NCBI RefSeq assembly: GCF_905147365.1
Contig: NC_056408.1
Location: forward strand, 4,774,001 to 4,838,000
Source of the DNA: Aricia agestis
Taxonomy: Eukaryota > Arthropoda > Insecta > Lepidoptera > Lycaenidae
DNA: 64,000 nucleotides
Direction: 5' to 3'
In this document: one piece after another, positions 42,892 to 53,595 of the stretch
Numbering within the stretch: position 1 is the stretch's first letter
Layout of the letters: every line of letters starts with the position of its first letter
The notes under the pieces: generated by a model
Database searches by the model: none
What the model saw: the letters and a program-made list of their open reading frames with translations, nothing else
Told to the model about the DNA's origin: nothing
Translations under genes and position numbers: made by a program

Positions 42892-43216
42892 TTTTTTTAT
42901 GAAATAAGGGGGCAAACGAGCAAACGGGTCACCTGATGGAAAGCAACTTCCGTCGCCCATGGACACTCGCATCATCAGAAGAGCTGCAGGTGCGTTGCCG
43001 GCCTTTTAAGAGGGAATAGGGTAATAGGGGAGGGTAGGGAAGGGAAGGGAATAGGGGAGGGTAGGGAAGGGAATAGGGTAGGGGATTGGGCCTTCAGTAA
43101 ACTCACTCACTCGGCGAAACACAGCGCAAGCGCTGTTTCAAGCCGGTTTTCTGTAAGAACGTGGTATTTCTCCCGTCGAACCGGCCCATTCGTGCCGAAG
43201 CATGGCTCTCCCACGT
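42892..43216 (-). mobile_element. SINE with LINE-derived 3' end
   Basis: Complete minus copy inserted directly after ATACA; G-rich tract 43018-43085. Third member of the cluster. Confidence 0.8.
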
Positions 43217-43429
43217 GTAAAAATACATTTTGTCGGCGTTTACGATAATCGCTAGACACTTGTCTCTAGGCCTTGTATTGTAACTTGGAATATTGGCGCT
43301 ATGAAGGCCTAGATCCCGTAGATTACTGATATTTCACCGTAGTCAGTTAAAAATACAAAAACTAAACTTCGACAGTATCGCTAAAAACCCTTTCAAAGTC
43401 CCACGTTTTCCGCTACAAACTGCAAAAAA

Positions 43430-43600
43430 TCGCGCGTGAAATCCTCAGCGTCGGATATTAGTTTTAGTTGTTGAGTTCTCTCCGGCGCGACAAAATTGAT
43501 CCATCGCGATGGATAGCTGCGGTAAAACCGACATGGCCGATTTAACACGGAGCCGCGATATATAAGGGCCGGTGTAGACGGGCCACAGACTGTACATATA
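43430..43600 (+). promoter_or_regulatory. GC-rich segment with TATA-like box
   Basis: An island of CG dinucleotides (GCGCGTGAAATCC, CCGGCGCGACAAAATTG, CATCGCGATGGA, GAGCCGCGATATATAAGGG) in AT-rich surroundings, with TATATAA at 43559-43565. No initiator or reading frame downstream is convincing, so a promoter is only one possibility; it may equally be a GC-rich repeat seen once here. Confidence 0.2.
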
Positions 43601-43623
43601 ATAATTATCTTAACCTGGAGCTT

Positions 43624-43735
43624 ACCGCCGTACTCAGAGACATTTAATTATGATTAACCTTCAATTTCATGAAGAGTTTGACAGATAATGTATGAGGCTT
43701 ATGTCAAAATTTGTAATTAATTACATTAAAGTAAT
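43624..43735. mobile_element. MITE, CCGCCGTACT family, diverged
   Basis: ACCGCCGTACTCAGAGACAT, then CTTCAATTTCATGAAGAGTTT and TTTGACAGATAATG as at 19728-19864; right end lost. Confidence 0.5.
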
Positions 43736-43784
43736 TTTTTTTTTATGATATAATATTTTATATCATAAAAAAATATATAATATT

Positions 43785-43980
43785 AGGGGAGGGGAGGGAA
43801 GGGAAGGGAAGGGAATAGGGGAGGGTATGGAAGGGAATATGCTAGGGGATTGGGCCTCCGGTAAACTCACTCACTCGGCGAAACACAGCGCAAGCGCTGT
43901 TTCATGCCGGTTTTCTGTGTGGACGTGGTATTTTTCCTGTCGAGCCGGCCCATTCATGGCGAAGCATGGCTCACCCACGT
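43785..43980 (-). mobile_element. SINE fragment (head and G-rich tract)
   Basis: Lacks the LINE-derived 3' part. It begins inside the GGGGAGGGGAGGGAAGGGAA tract, next to a TATGATATAATATTTTATATCATA-like palindrome, and runs to CCCACGT. Confidence 0.7.
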
Positions 43981-45200
43981 ACAGAAGTGTTTGGTCCAGT
44001 TTTTTGCTATAGTTATTAGTAATAAGTAAAATTATTATTTTTTATATTAATTAAGATTTTTAAATCATCTTTTTATTTAGTCGTTACAAATGTTGTAAGC
44101 AGACAGTTCATAACCAAGTAGACAAATCAAATACTAAAAACACTTCCGTACAAATTTAGAAATGCATCTACGCGTCACATTGCGGTCTGAATTGACCCTT
44201 ACAATATCACGACAAACTGTGTAGCAACTGTGGCCATTTAAAAATCCCGTCTGCACCATCTTTAGCTCTGATAACAAAATTCACGCTGTTTGGGCACAAA
44301 TTTTAATACCTAATGAGGAATGTTGGTATAATCCACTCAAATGTATGTCTTCTGAGTATTTGCTCTGTAGAATGCTTTTCGGAATTATACGGTCGATTTA
44401 TGCTATTGTATGCGGTTGAATTCTTGGTAAACTGTATATTAAGTCTTTATTTCAGTTCTGAGAATTCTTAGCGGATATTCGAAATTCTGAATTTACTGAA
44501 ATAAAAAATCTTGAGAGGTGTCAAGGGACACCCGAATGGAACGAAGTTATGGATGTTCAAAAAACCTGTATACATATACACTCAAAAAAAATATTTACAT
44601 CTAGTTGACGCACAGGAATATTATCAACGCCCTCTGCCCCTACCATGCAGGTACTAATAAAAAAGTGTCAAGGTCAATTATCGTTATGTCTAGTCTTTCT
44701 AGCCTTTGCCAGACGCGCGATAAGGAACTCCGTTCCAAAAAACGGAATTGTTCACTACATCGGGACACTATAAGGTGAAAACAGTATATAAATAATTATG
44801 TACGGTAGAATATATTCCTATTAGATTATCCCATATAGAAACATGCACACTGTAGCATTATTTCACATGTTTAGAGAGCAGAACTGTACAGGATAACGTG
44901 ATGCGCTTTCGTGTCATTGTTACGACTGAGTTACTCCACATCATAATATTAGTATTGTGTTAATGGAAAAGACAATAAAGGCCACATCCAGACACTTTTT
45001 ATGATCACCTAACTTTGATTAAATTATTTTAACATCAAGTTAGTGGAAATTATGCCGAAATCCTAATGAAATTAAAATTATATATAAACATTATGAATAC
45101 GGCGCTGTAAAACGCTTTTTAAATAAGGTGCCTCCTATGCTAAATACGCTTCTAAGCATGTCATAAGTGTCACTTAAGTAACGTGGCCGTTACTTTATCA
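43981..45200. other. Unassigned; minor repeats
   Basis: A 60-bp imperfect palindrome at 44446-44507 (CTTTATTTCAGT / ACTGAAATAAA). 44660-44750 (AAGTGTCAAGGTCAATTATC, GACGCGCGATAAGGAAC) resembles 48525-48615. No gene seen. Confidence 0.4.
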
Positions 45201-45292
45201 TGGCGCCTCTACAAGATGGCCCAGCGCTGGCCCATCAAATGGCGGTGTGGCGCCTCTATAAGATGGCCCAGCGCTGGCCCATCAAATGGCGC
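45201..45292. repeat. Two-unit 47-bp GC-rich tandem repeat
   Basis: TGGCGCCTCTACAAGATGGC...CCAGCGCTGGCCCATCAAATGG is repeated at 45248 with a single visible base change (ACAAG/ATAAG) in its first 43 bp. An inverted relative of its start, GATGGCCCATCTTGAAGAGG, ends at 48028, so this may be one terminus of a larger element (45201-48028). Confidence 0.65.
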
Positions 45293-45308
45293 ATGCAGTG
45301 GCTATAGC

Positions 45309-46485
45309 TAGGGAATGCAATCCTGCAAGATAATTTCAATCCCGGTTTTTGTGGGATTGAACCATCACAATCAATTAACAATTGGATATTAGTCTGTAAT
45401 GATAGTTGTAAGAATGTTTAATAAATAAATAAATAAATCCCGCTGGATCCCGGTATTTGCGGGATCCCGCAGGGTGGACTTAAACTTTTAAAATAAATCG
45501 TTATAAAGACTATACTAATCTGCGTTGCCAGACGTCCCGATTTTGGCGGGATGTCCCCATTTTTTCATCAAAATTAAATGTCCCGTGCGGGACAGGCACA
45601 GTCCCGCTTTTCGGGAAAAGCCCGAACGTAGGTACGTGCAGCGTGCTGAGAAAGAATGAAGATAAAAGTACAGGAGGTAGAGTTGTGGATTTTCTTTGGC
45701 TACTTTAGCTATCTTTTGTCACGTAAACGTTATTCTAACGCAAATAAAAAGATAAAAATTAAAAAAAAAACTTTTGATTTTATACTTTTTCTTACATTGT
45801 CCCGCTTTAGACTGAAGAATCCCGCTTTTTTTCTCAAAAAGTTTCAAAGTCCTGACTTGGCACAAAAAAAATCTGGCAACGCTGATACTAATTGATAGAA
45901 ATCGTTTTATTCTTAGAAACTCAACTAAACTCGGTCACTTTTTTTACAAGGGCTTATTAATACCTACTTCATACCTTAGATATAAAAAAAAAAACTTAAC
46001 ATTTTATGTTACAATAATAGTTAAAAAACTAAAAACACGCCTATTTATTTTCATCTAGTATTAAAATTATTTATTTTTTCGAAATATAGAGAAAGTTGTG
46101 CTATAAGATTACGTTACATTTATAGGTACAGCCCAAGCTTATAAAATTATGTTAAAAAAGTTAAGGTATTAGTTGTATCTGCCAAACGGCACAACGACAC
46201 AAGACGACATTCGACACAAGGTAGCCACTAGCCAGCAGCTGAAAAAGTTGGCTCAGCCTCCACGCTGGTTGATGCAATCATTGTTATTTAAGGTGAATTA
46301 TTAAAGGTGAACAGAATGTAAATTGTTTAGTGGGCTGCCTGTAGCCAGTTGCACGCACCCTCGCGCGCAGAGCACGTATGAATCACGCTTCTTTGTAATC
46401 CTGCCAGTCCCACGGGATCCCGCTAAATTTTCGACCGGGATTAGTCCCGCAAAATACATGCGGGATCCCGGTATTGCATTCCCTA
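45309..46485. mobile_element. TAGGGAATGCAAT-ended element
   Basis: TAGGGAATGCAATCC at the left against GGTATTGCATTCCCTA at the right, with subterminal GGGATCCCG words near both ends. Terminus style fits hAT, but 8-bp flanks (GCTATAGC, ACTGATGG) do not match. A hAT MITE lies inside. Confidence 0.55.
45520..45884. mobile_element. hAT-type MITE
   Basis: CTGCGTTGCCAGACG start, TCTGGCAACGCTG end; octamer ATACTAAT at 45512-45519 and 45885-45892 is a perfect duplication. Interior has GTCCCG repeats (GGGACAGGCACAGTCCCG). The 79-codon frame at 45656 is not a transposase. Confidence 0.9.
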
Positions 46486-46757
46486 ACTGATGGCCGTGTT
46501 CAGTTGTGACTTGTGATCTAAACGTCGTTCAAGATGGACGTGGAAGCATTAGCCGCTGCGGCAATATCTGTACAGCACATATCATCATTTCATTAATGTA
46601 CACACTGCACAATGTGTGTGTGTATCTATGTTTGTTATTATACATACTATACTGTCGCAGACGGAGTCGCGGGCAACAGCTTGTATAATAATATCTATGA
46701 ACAATCTATGGTCAATATATTTATACAGCACGTACAATTTTCAATTTTGTAACTTCA
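46486..46757. other. Intervening sequence with Helitron 3' remnant
   Basis: 46643-46677 reads CGCAGACGGAGTCGCGGGCA then ACAGCTTGT, the degenerate hairpin and end of a CTAG-type Helitron also seen at 54842-54885. Nothing else recognised. Confidence 0.4.
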
Positions 46758-47134
46758 CTAGCTGACCCGGCGTTGGTTTACCACATAAGTTATTTCTAAT
46801 AGGCAATAGAAATCTTATATCTATAAACGAGCGATTCTTGTATATAAATATATAATTAAAATCTCGGAATCGGCTCCAACGATTTTCATGAAATTTAGTA
46901 TATAGGGGGTTTCAGGGGCGATAAATCGATCTAGCTAGGAATCATTTTTAGAAAATGTCATTTTATTCGTGTTTTATCGAATACCGAGCAAAGCTCGGTC
47001 AAATAGCTAGTAATATAAAAATGAGATAGAAACCCATTCTCAGGATTCTAACGAATGTACATACAAAATTTCGTTGAGCCGTTTTAAAGGAGTTCGCGCA
47101 CAAATACTGTGACACGAGAATTTTATTTATAAGA
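46758..47134 (-). mobile_element. Helitron-like H3 interrupted by another Helitron
   Basis: Minus element with CTAG complement at 46758-46761 and start near TCTTATAAATAAAATTCTCG at 47134; host A and T at the borders. Its two halves are separated by the plus-strand H2 copy 46813-47010. Confidence 0.6.
46813..47010 (+). mobile_element. Short Helitron-like element, family H2
   Basis: TCTTATATCTATAAACGAGC start after A, hairpin CCGAGCAAAGCTCGG, TCAAATAG spacer, CTAG at 47007-47010 followed by T. Same family as 5742-5927. It sits wholly inside the H3 element. Confidence 0.75.
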
Positions 47135-47795
47135 TTATTATGAGACGACGTACTCGTCATTTTGAATGAAATTCGTAAATTGACATACGACGACCTCACT
47201 CACCTTCCTCGACCGCTCGCTGGGCATTGATATACAAACCCAAGATACACAGTTGCGAACAAAAGTAAGACTCAAAACTGTCGCCAAATACTCGTCTTTA
47301 CTATTATAGGTACTTTTAATCAAACTATAAACAGTTTTTTTACAAAGGAGTCCACAAAAAGCAATAAAATTTTATGACCGAACTTCGCCGGTAAGACAAG
47401 GCATAGTGGTGAGACGTATTTTTCATATATATGTTTTTTAATTCAATGAAATAATTAGGTTGTAAGAGTTAATTAAATTGTGTTCTAAACACAAATCACA
47501 ATCCACAATACAAAGATACTTAGGTTTCACAACTTTCATCTAAGAGTTTATGTTAAATAAATAAATATGTATATGTTTTGCGTATGATATAAATATGTAT
47601 AAATGAACGAAACAAATATTTATTAGATAAACTGTTATTTTTTCCAAATATTACAATTAAACTTAAAACTTAAATCTATAATTATTTTTTAACAGTCATG
47701 GTCATAATTATATGTAACACTTATATGTAATGTGTATCTTGGGTTTTTTGTATATTAATGTCGCTGGGTCCCTTTGATGAGCGGCCGAAAAACCG
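47135..47795. other. No gene recognised
   Basis: AT-rich sequence with no coherent frame or long repeat. Confidence 0.35.
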
Positions 47796-48028
47796 ACACC
47801 GCCGCCATCCCACAACCATCGCTGGCGCCATAAGCCATCCTACGCCTACGTCCTCCCCACGCTGGGCCATCGTGATGGCCAACTACGCTGGCCCATCTTG
47901 TAGAGGCGATACACTGCCGCCACCCCACAACCATCGCTGGCGCCATAAGCCATCCTGCGCCACTACGTCCTCCCCACGCTGGGCCATCGCGATGGCCAAC
48001 TACGATGGCCCATCTTGAAGAGGAGCCA
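47796..48028. repeat. Two-unit 115-bp GC-rich tandem repeat
   Basis: GCCGCCATCCCACAACCATC at 47801 recurs at 47916, followed in both units by GCTGGCGCCATAAGCCATCC and CCACGCTGGGCCATCG. The outer end GAAGAGGAGCCA mirrors the start of the 45.2-kb array. Both long frames across it are repeat artefacts. Confidence 0.7.
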
Positions 48029-48229
48029 TTAGTTATCTCAGTTTGTCAGGTCATTGACCCCTTTGACGTAGATTTAGGAGACGACTGCTTGAACACGTCA
48101 ATCCACTTACCCTTCCTGACTTGAATGTCCTGTGTAGATTGAACACTAAATATCACTTAAGTGTGTTTTGGCTGCGACAGAGCTAAAAAGGATTTTGGGA
48201 GTCTGCGTGTTTTTTGTTCTGTATCTTTT

Positions 48230-48360
48230 TCTCTGAAATTTGACATGGATATAGTGTCGGAAAAGGACATAGGATTCTTTTCGTATCGGAAAAATGTATG
48301 GTTCCCGTGCGCTAAACGAATTTTGGCGCAGCGGAGTTGCGACCTGCGGGCGCCATCTAG
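48230..48360 (+). mobile_element. Helitron-like H1, 5' end missing
   Basis: TCTGAAATTTGACATGGATA, GAAAAGGACATAGGATTC and TAAACGAATTTTGGCGCAGC to CTAG followed by T. Confidence 0.6.
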
Positions 48361-49673
48361 TAGATTTATATAAGACAAACAAGAAAAATTTCAGGCTATA
48401 TTATATATTCCTGAGTCCCATTTAAATATGCGAAAAATATTGTTATTCCAACTTCAGCTAGCCCAGGAACTAAAAACACCACCTCAAAGTCGAAATGTCG
48501 AGTCTAGTCGAGTATTTTATGTGCCCGAAAAAAGTGTCGAGGTCAAATATCGTTCTGTCTAGCCTCATTTCGCAACGCCGAACGCGCTATAACGAACTTC
48601 GTTCAAAAATTATTATGTTTCGCTCGCGGAGTCCCTACAAGACCTTTGCGAAGCCCCAAGGCTTTGCACACTTTGAGAATGGCTGGTGTAGTGTATTTAA
48701 CTAGATTCTACATGATCCGTTCTATTGTATTCTTCTTTTATGTTCTTTTGAATCATAAATAACTTTTGAGCCGTTTCAACAAAGCGATAAACTTCTAAAC
48801 TCTTTGTGTGGACTCATATCAGTTATATAGCAAGTTGAGTTAACTCGTATTTTTATGTTATCCTTTGTGGATAACAGTTTAAGTTACTCAATTCACAAGT
48901 CGTTCCACATATTTGAGCTATCTTTGGTAATTGGCTCAATTTATAAACAAAATCAAAATTACTTAGCCGGTCCCACGATCAATAGTATTGTCAATTTCAC
49001 GCTTCAATTTTATTGGACAGCTTACATTTTGACAATTAGATTGAAGGCGCGCGATTGCCGATTAGAATATGTTCAATATCAATTATCAACCCTATTCGGA
49101 GCGTGCGAAGTGGGTGGAGGGAGTAAAGAAAGCGATTGCCGCGCTTGCCGTGGCAAAAATATGCAACCAAAGGGGCTCAGTTAGTCAATGAGTTTCTAAA
49201 ATACTAGAGTAGCAATGTCTTACAAAAGATTCTCAGAAATGCGTAACCACTTTTTTGTTCAAAAGACAATGTCAAGTCATATATTCGTTATGTCATTATG
49301 TATGTGAGATATGCCTGCAGGCATCTTCGAAGTGGCAACGCGTTGCTACCGTAAACTTCCAATCTAGTTACGTTAGTAACATAGAATATCATTGCAGTTA
49401 GTAGTCAAACAAACTTGTCAATCTTGTTTTGAAATTTTTAGAAATTGGTCTTAATGGTTTTTGTATCGTAGACTGCAAAAATAACAGCAAAAATAGATAG
49501 TCTGTATACAAATTTAATGTCCTAAATCCACTAGGAAATTAGATCAGATAGCTGCTGTAAAAATGAAAAAGTATGTGATTTGATATAGCCTAAAATTGCA
49601 TTATCAGTCAAGTAAATTTTATTTGAATTGCATTTTATAAAGATATTAATTGAGTACCTAACTATTGTTTTAG
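48361..49673. other. Unassigned region
   Basis: 48525-48615 resembles 44660-44750. The 109-codon frame at 48855-49184 shows no domain I recognise. The stretch leads into the transposase relic and might hold remains of its 5' exons. Confidence 0.3.
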
Positions 49674-50136
49674 TGTTGACGAATGATGGATCACCATGTT
49701 CTCCAAAACCCGACGACAAAACTTGCAGTGATAGTTTCATAGAATACCTATTTCATTTAAATCCAAAGTATCAGGTGGAAGAAACAGTGACTCACAAATG
49801 ACGATAAACCAGACACTACATCTGGTTTAACTGATCTTTTAGAAGCGGGAGATAGAGTTTGAATGAAAAAGGTTTTTCAAGTAAGCAAGTCTTAGATGAA
49901 AGGGGTAAAAAAGTTAAAATTATTATGCCCCTATTTTGAGCAAAACAAAACGAGTACTCTCAAGAGGAAACCAAAAGGACTTGCTCGCTGATATTGCTCG
50001 AGTAAGAATCCATATTGAAGTGATTGAAAGCAATGATATTCTATGTTACTATTTTAGAAACTCATTGATTGAAAGTGTATTAATGCAAAGACTCAGAAAC
50101 ATGAAGAATGTTTGCAGTGTTTTAGTAAATTTATAG
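49674..50136 (+). pseudogene. Decayed THAP/DDE_Tnp_4 transposase
   Basis: After an acceptor-like TTGTTTTAG (49665-49673) the frame reads NDGSPCSPKPDDKTCSDSFI. It resembles the second half of a THAP zinc finger, with Ser where the zinc-binding His of a CSDHF motif is expected. From 49821 the reading is SGLTDLLEAGDRV, then after stops and frameshifts FQVSK, VLDERGKKVKI and finally IARVRIHIEVIES...VCSVLVNL to TAG at about 50134-50136. These match in order the C-terminal motifs of DDE superfamily endonucleases of the Kolobok/THAP-associated type (SGLLDLLEPGD, MADKGF, RIASLRIHVER, CAVLTNF as I recall them). The central domain between THAP and SGL is absent, so the relic is internally deleted as well as frameshifted. 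Confidence 0.65.
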
Positions 50137-50201
50137 ACTCCGATTTTCTTCCAGAGTATTAATGTTGTAAAAAATAAATAAAAACAAGATTTTTAAAAAC
50201 A

Positions 50202-50561
50202 TTACATTTTTTTTTTCAAGTATAAAGTATTGCTTGTATTTTTGTTACTGACTAAAGCAGCAATATGTTTACACTTGCCGCTCTGGTTATAAACGCAGCT
50301 GCTGCATTTTACTCCAGCAACAACCCGATAATTATTATCTATCTGTAAGAATGAATAAAAATGTTTAGACTTGCTTTATCTAAATGCTTAGTTACGTTTT
50401 TGGTTGTTCATTACTTACGTTTGAACTTGTTTTATAGAGTGCTAAATTCACCGATGTTCAACGAATTATATTGGCTCGTATTAAATAACATTGCCATTAG
50501 TTCTTAGCTCTTCTACATCCCTTACATGTCCTGCTAACACCAATTTATTTCCTTTTAGCAT
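50202..50561 (-). pseudogene. Decayed SWIM zinc-finger protein, two exons
   Basis: Minus strand, convergent with the transposase relic, 65 bp apart. Exon A (about 50561-50419) contains MLKGNKLVLAGHVRDVEELR and, after a frameshift, IRANIIR, a TGA, then TSVNLALYKTSSN. It ends at a donor GTAAGT (50418-50413). After a 76-bp intron with acceptor TTTATTCATTCTTACAG, exon B (50342-50202) reads IDNNYRVVAGVKCSSC then SGKCKHIAALVS, 46 codons to TAA. The Cys-x2-Cys...Cys-x-His arrangement followed by IAAL is the SWIM zinc finger found in arthropod SWIM/YqaJ-type proteins. The intact intron signals show it was a spliced gene. No YqaJ nuclease domain remains. Confidence 0.6.
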
Positions 50562-52212
50562 AGATTGGGCCTTGAAACTTATTGAGTGTTTTACATTTTC
50601 AAAACCAGTTTTTTATGATTGTATTCATTTTCCACAAGTAGTTTTTAAGTAAATCTAACCCAAATACCATTAGTTATTGTTCTAAATATATTTTATTTGC
50701 TATAATATTTACAAAATAAACAAAGTCTTGTTGTTTATTTTTTGACACATGCCCCTAAAACTTCGTTTGAAATATGTCACTACTGACGTGTACGTTCTGA
50801 ATACGGTCAATAATATTACGCAATTCGCGCCAAATAATATTGCGCCAATATATTGCTCGTCTAGGGGCCTACTTAGAGAGCTTTTCCTGTTATGCCACAT
50901 GCGTGTCATGTCCATGTTACCCCAGCCCCATCATACCATTTCATAGATGTTTTTCCTGTCATGCGGGCAACATGCGCTGCCAGGAGCATGTTGTCACCCA
51001 CATCACACATGCGGACCAGATCAACACGCATGACAGAAAAAAGTTTAAAATGAAATCGTCATTCATTGATTAATCACACAATATTGGAAACTAATAAACT
51101 ATCATAAAACCTTTAAAGGTGAATGGTAGGACCCTATCAGGAAATTTTCATGCGCTGGCGAAACAACGCGCAAAATCGTGTGTACCTAAATATATTTACA
51201 TCATACTTCATTTTATAAAACTACTGCAAATTGCGTAGATTATTTTTCATATTCATCTCATTTGCAATTTGCGTTCTATAAAAAGATGTATGTTGCTCTT
51301 ACCCGAAAGCTATTTTTTCCTGCTGCACATGTCACGAAAAGTAGTTGGCAAATGTACAATTTTCACTTTGGCTTAAATGAATAAAAGTTGAAAGCAGGAG
51401 CTGGAACGCGAAGTTAAATGATCCATGTTGCATAGAGTGGGTTAAGCCTTTTTCACTGTGGGTTTTAACCCTTTTAGTGTGGAGGACTTAAAGCCTTTTT
51501 CAGTGGTTTTTGAGAACATAAATATTTTGCAATAAAATGCTGTAGAAGTAACATCATCTCCTATTATACATATTATTATATTAAAGAGTCTGTCAGCTCT
51601 CGCTGGCATCCATCTCAGTCCCCCCCACTCCAATACATAATTATAATGAGAATTGAGTACCGAGTACTCTCCATAAGTATTGCACATGTCTCACCAGTCA
51701 TGCTGTATAGTAGGTAGATATTCTAAGAGTACATACTTCGAAAATTATAGTCAGCAGCTGTTCTTACGTTATTTTTTACGTATACGGTATACAAATATAA
51801 TTAATTTTGATACTGAACTATAAAAACAACGTACATGATAAATCATCTATTAAAAAAATATATCAGTTACTTATGCGATAATTTTAAATATTATCTCATT
51901 TTTAAGTCAGACAAACCTAATTCCATATACCTATTTCAAACACAAAATCTGTCAGATTTTTTAAACAAAAATGATATTAAAAACATTTAAAGCATTTTTC
52001 GCAGACGGGAAGTTTTGAGAAGTAAGTAATTCATAAAAAGTGACGCGAAAGTATTAAATCGTAGACAGCTCCTAATGACCTTTCTGAAGCGATCTACTGA
52101 AATATGAAACGGTTTAAACGGTAAATAATTGCAGTTGAGAACGAAAGAATAACAGGAATAGTTTTCAGACGGGTTAAATGTTTCGTATTCTATAAAAATA
52201 CGTGTGGCACTC
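50562..52212. other. Unassigned region
   Basis: Upstream exons of the SWIM relic could lie at 50562-50720 but none is readable. 50860-51030 has weak inverted matches (ACATGCGTGTCATG / ACGCATGACAG). No other gene or repeat identified. Confidence 0.3.
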
Positions 52213-52422
52213 GGGGACTGCCGCGGTAAAGCTATTGCATAGCATTTTTATCAACTTATGCAATTATCATTCGCATACGTCTAGTCGCACGCTCACAAAC
52301 ACCGTGCCGAAGTCTGAACTGAAACGACATTAGACGATGCACGGCAACGTGAACGTTAGGTTTATTTTCGTAACGGAATTTCTCGATTCGGTCGCTGCGC
52401 TCAAAACCCGCGATAAAAGCAG
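52213..52422 (+). repeat. Dispersed repeat, copy 2 of 2
   Basis: GGGACTGCCGCGGTAAAGCT, CATAGCATTTTTATCAACTT, GTGCCGAAGTCTGAACTG, TTTCGTAACGGAATTTCTCG; same order as at 34386-34600. Function and class unknown. Confidence 0.55.
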
Positions 52423-52718
52423 TTCCTATTGCAACAATTCATAGTAACTCCTACACCGGTTTCAATTTGGATGGCAGTTGTGACAGTATCATCAAAGGGC
52501 CAAAATATCCTTGCCGGTCTATACGAATGCATCACCGGTCTATTATAATACAATATACAAGTGCTTTTTTTTCTTACTCTTGTAACTTGACTAGCACCTA
52601 TACAATTTTGTTCCTGTATAGCCCAAAGGTGGACTGGTAGATGATAGTGTCATAAGGCATTATAGTGACGCCGCGTTAAAGTAAAAAACCGTGTTGTATA
52701 TTTTTTAGATTGCTTGTT

Positions 52719-53144
52719 TTCTATAAAAGGCGGGGCCGGCCTCTCATAGAAAACAAGCAACGAAACAGCAAACAATGGAAAGGGCGTAAGCGATAAAATG
52801 GTTTTTGTAGCGTTATTTAAAAACCATAAATACATTTCATTTAAGCTATTGGCAAATTTAAGTGTATAATGCTTGAACCAATCTATGTAAAAATTGTGGA
52901 AACTTATTATTTATTATTTAGAGGATTAAATCACTCTCCTCTGTTGGCAAATAGGAATCCCTTTTTTTACAGAGGTCTTTTTGATTGATTATTCTGTGTT
53001 ATAAAAGTTGACCAATCGTGTTATGCTATGGGTAATTCAAAGCCAAAGACATGATGAATACTGACAATGAACTTTAATTTCTTAGATTTAGTTATTGCTG
53101 AGAAAAATCGATATCGCTACAGCCAAATTATCAAGGCGTCGTCT
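52719..53144 (+). repeat. Dispersed repeat, copy 2 of 2
   Basis: Same family and orientation as 23911-24313, ending AAATTATCAAGGCGTCGTCT; has a small insertion TTATTATTTATTATTTAGAG relative to copy 1. Confidence 0.65.
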
Positions 53145-53188
53145 TAAGTCCATCTTTGTAACTTTATGAGCATAAGGTTTTTAATAAA

Positions 53189-53480
53189 TCTATACTAATA
53201 TTATAAATGCGAAAGTATCTCTGTCTATCTGTCTGTCTGTCTGTCTCGCTTTCACGAAAAACTACCGAAGCGATTGTAATGAAATTTTGTATACAGATAG
53301 TCTAAAGCCTGAGAAAGGACATAGGCTACTTTTTTACTGGAAAGAAGGGTTGCAAGGGGGTGAAAATGTGTAAATTAGTTCAAATTAAGTTAGTTCCAAA
53401 AATTCATAATAGATGGCGCCGTGCGTCTCCTACATGGCGCTAACGCTTGCTCGAAAGTATTTCTATAAGAGGTGGTATAA
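53189..53480 (+). mobile_element. Helitron-like or related repeat, TCTATACTAATATT start
   Basis: TCTATACTAATATTATAAAT with A before, then (GTCT)n, TCACGAAAAACTACCGAAGC, GAGAAAGGACATAGGCTACT. A distinct branch of the H1 group; the 3' end is not defined here. Confidence 0.5.
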
Positions 53481-53595
53481 TCTTATACTTGAGTTGCGTT
53501 TTTTTCGATTTTATTTCTATTTTACGTTATTAAGGCCCAGTAGTCCCTAAAATTAGCAGGTCGATGTCTGTCAGTACGAATATCGACGTTAAGGA

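Noticed and set aside
48855..49184. 109-codon plus frame upstream of the transposase relic as its 5' exon
   Set aside because: No THAP cysteines or HTH motif readable, and no matching splice donor.
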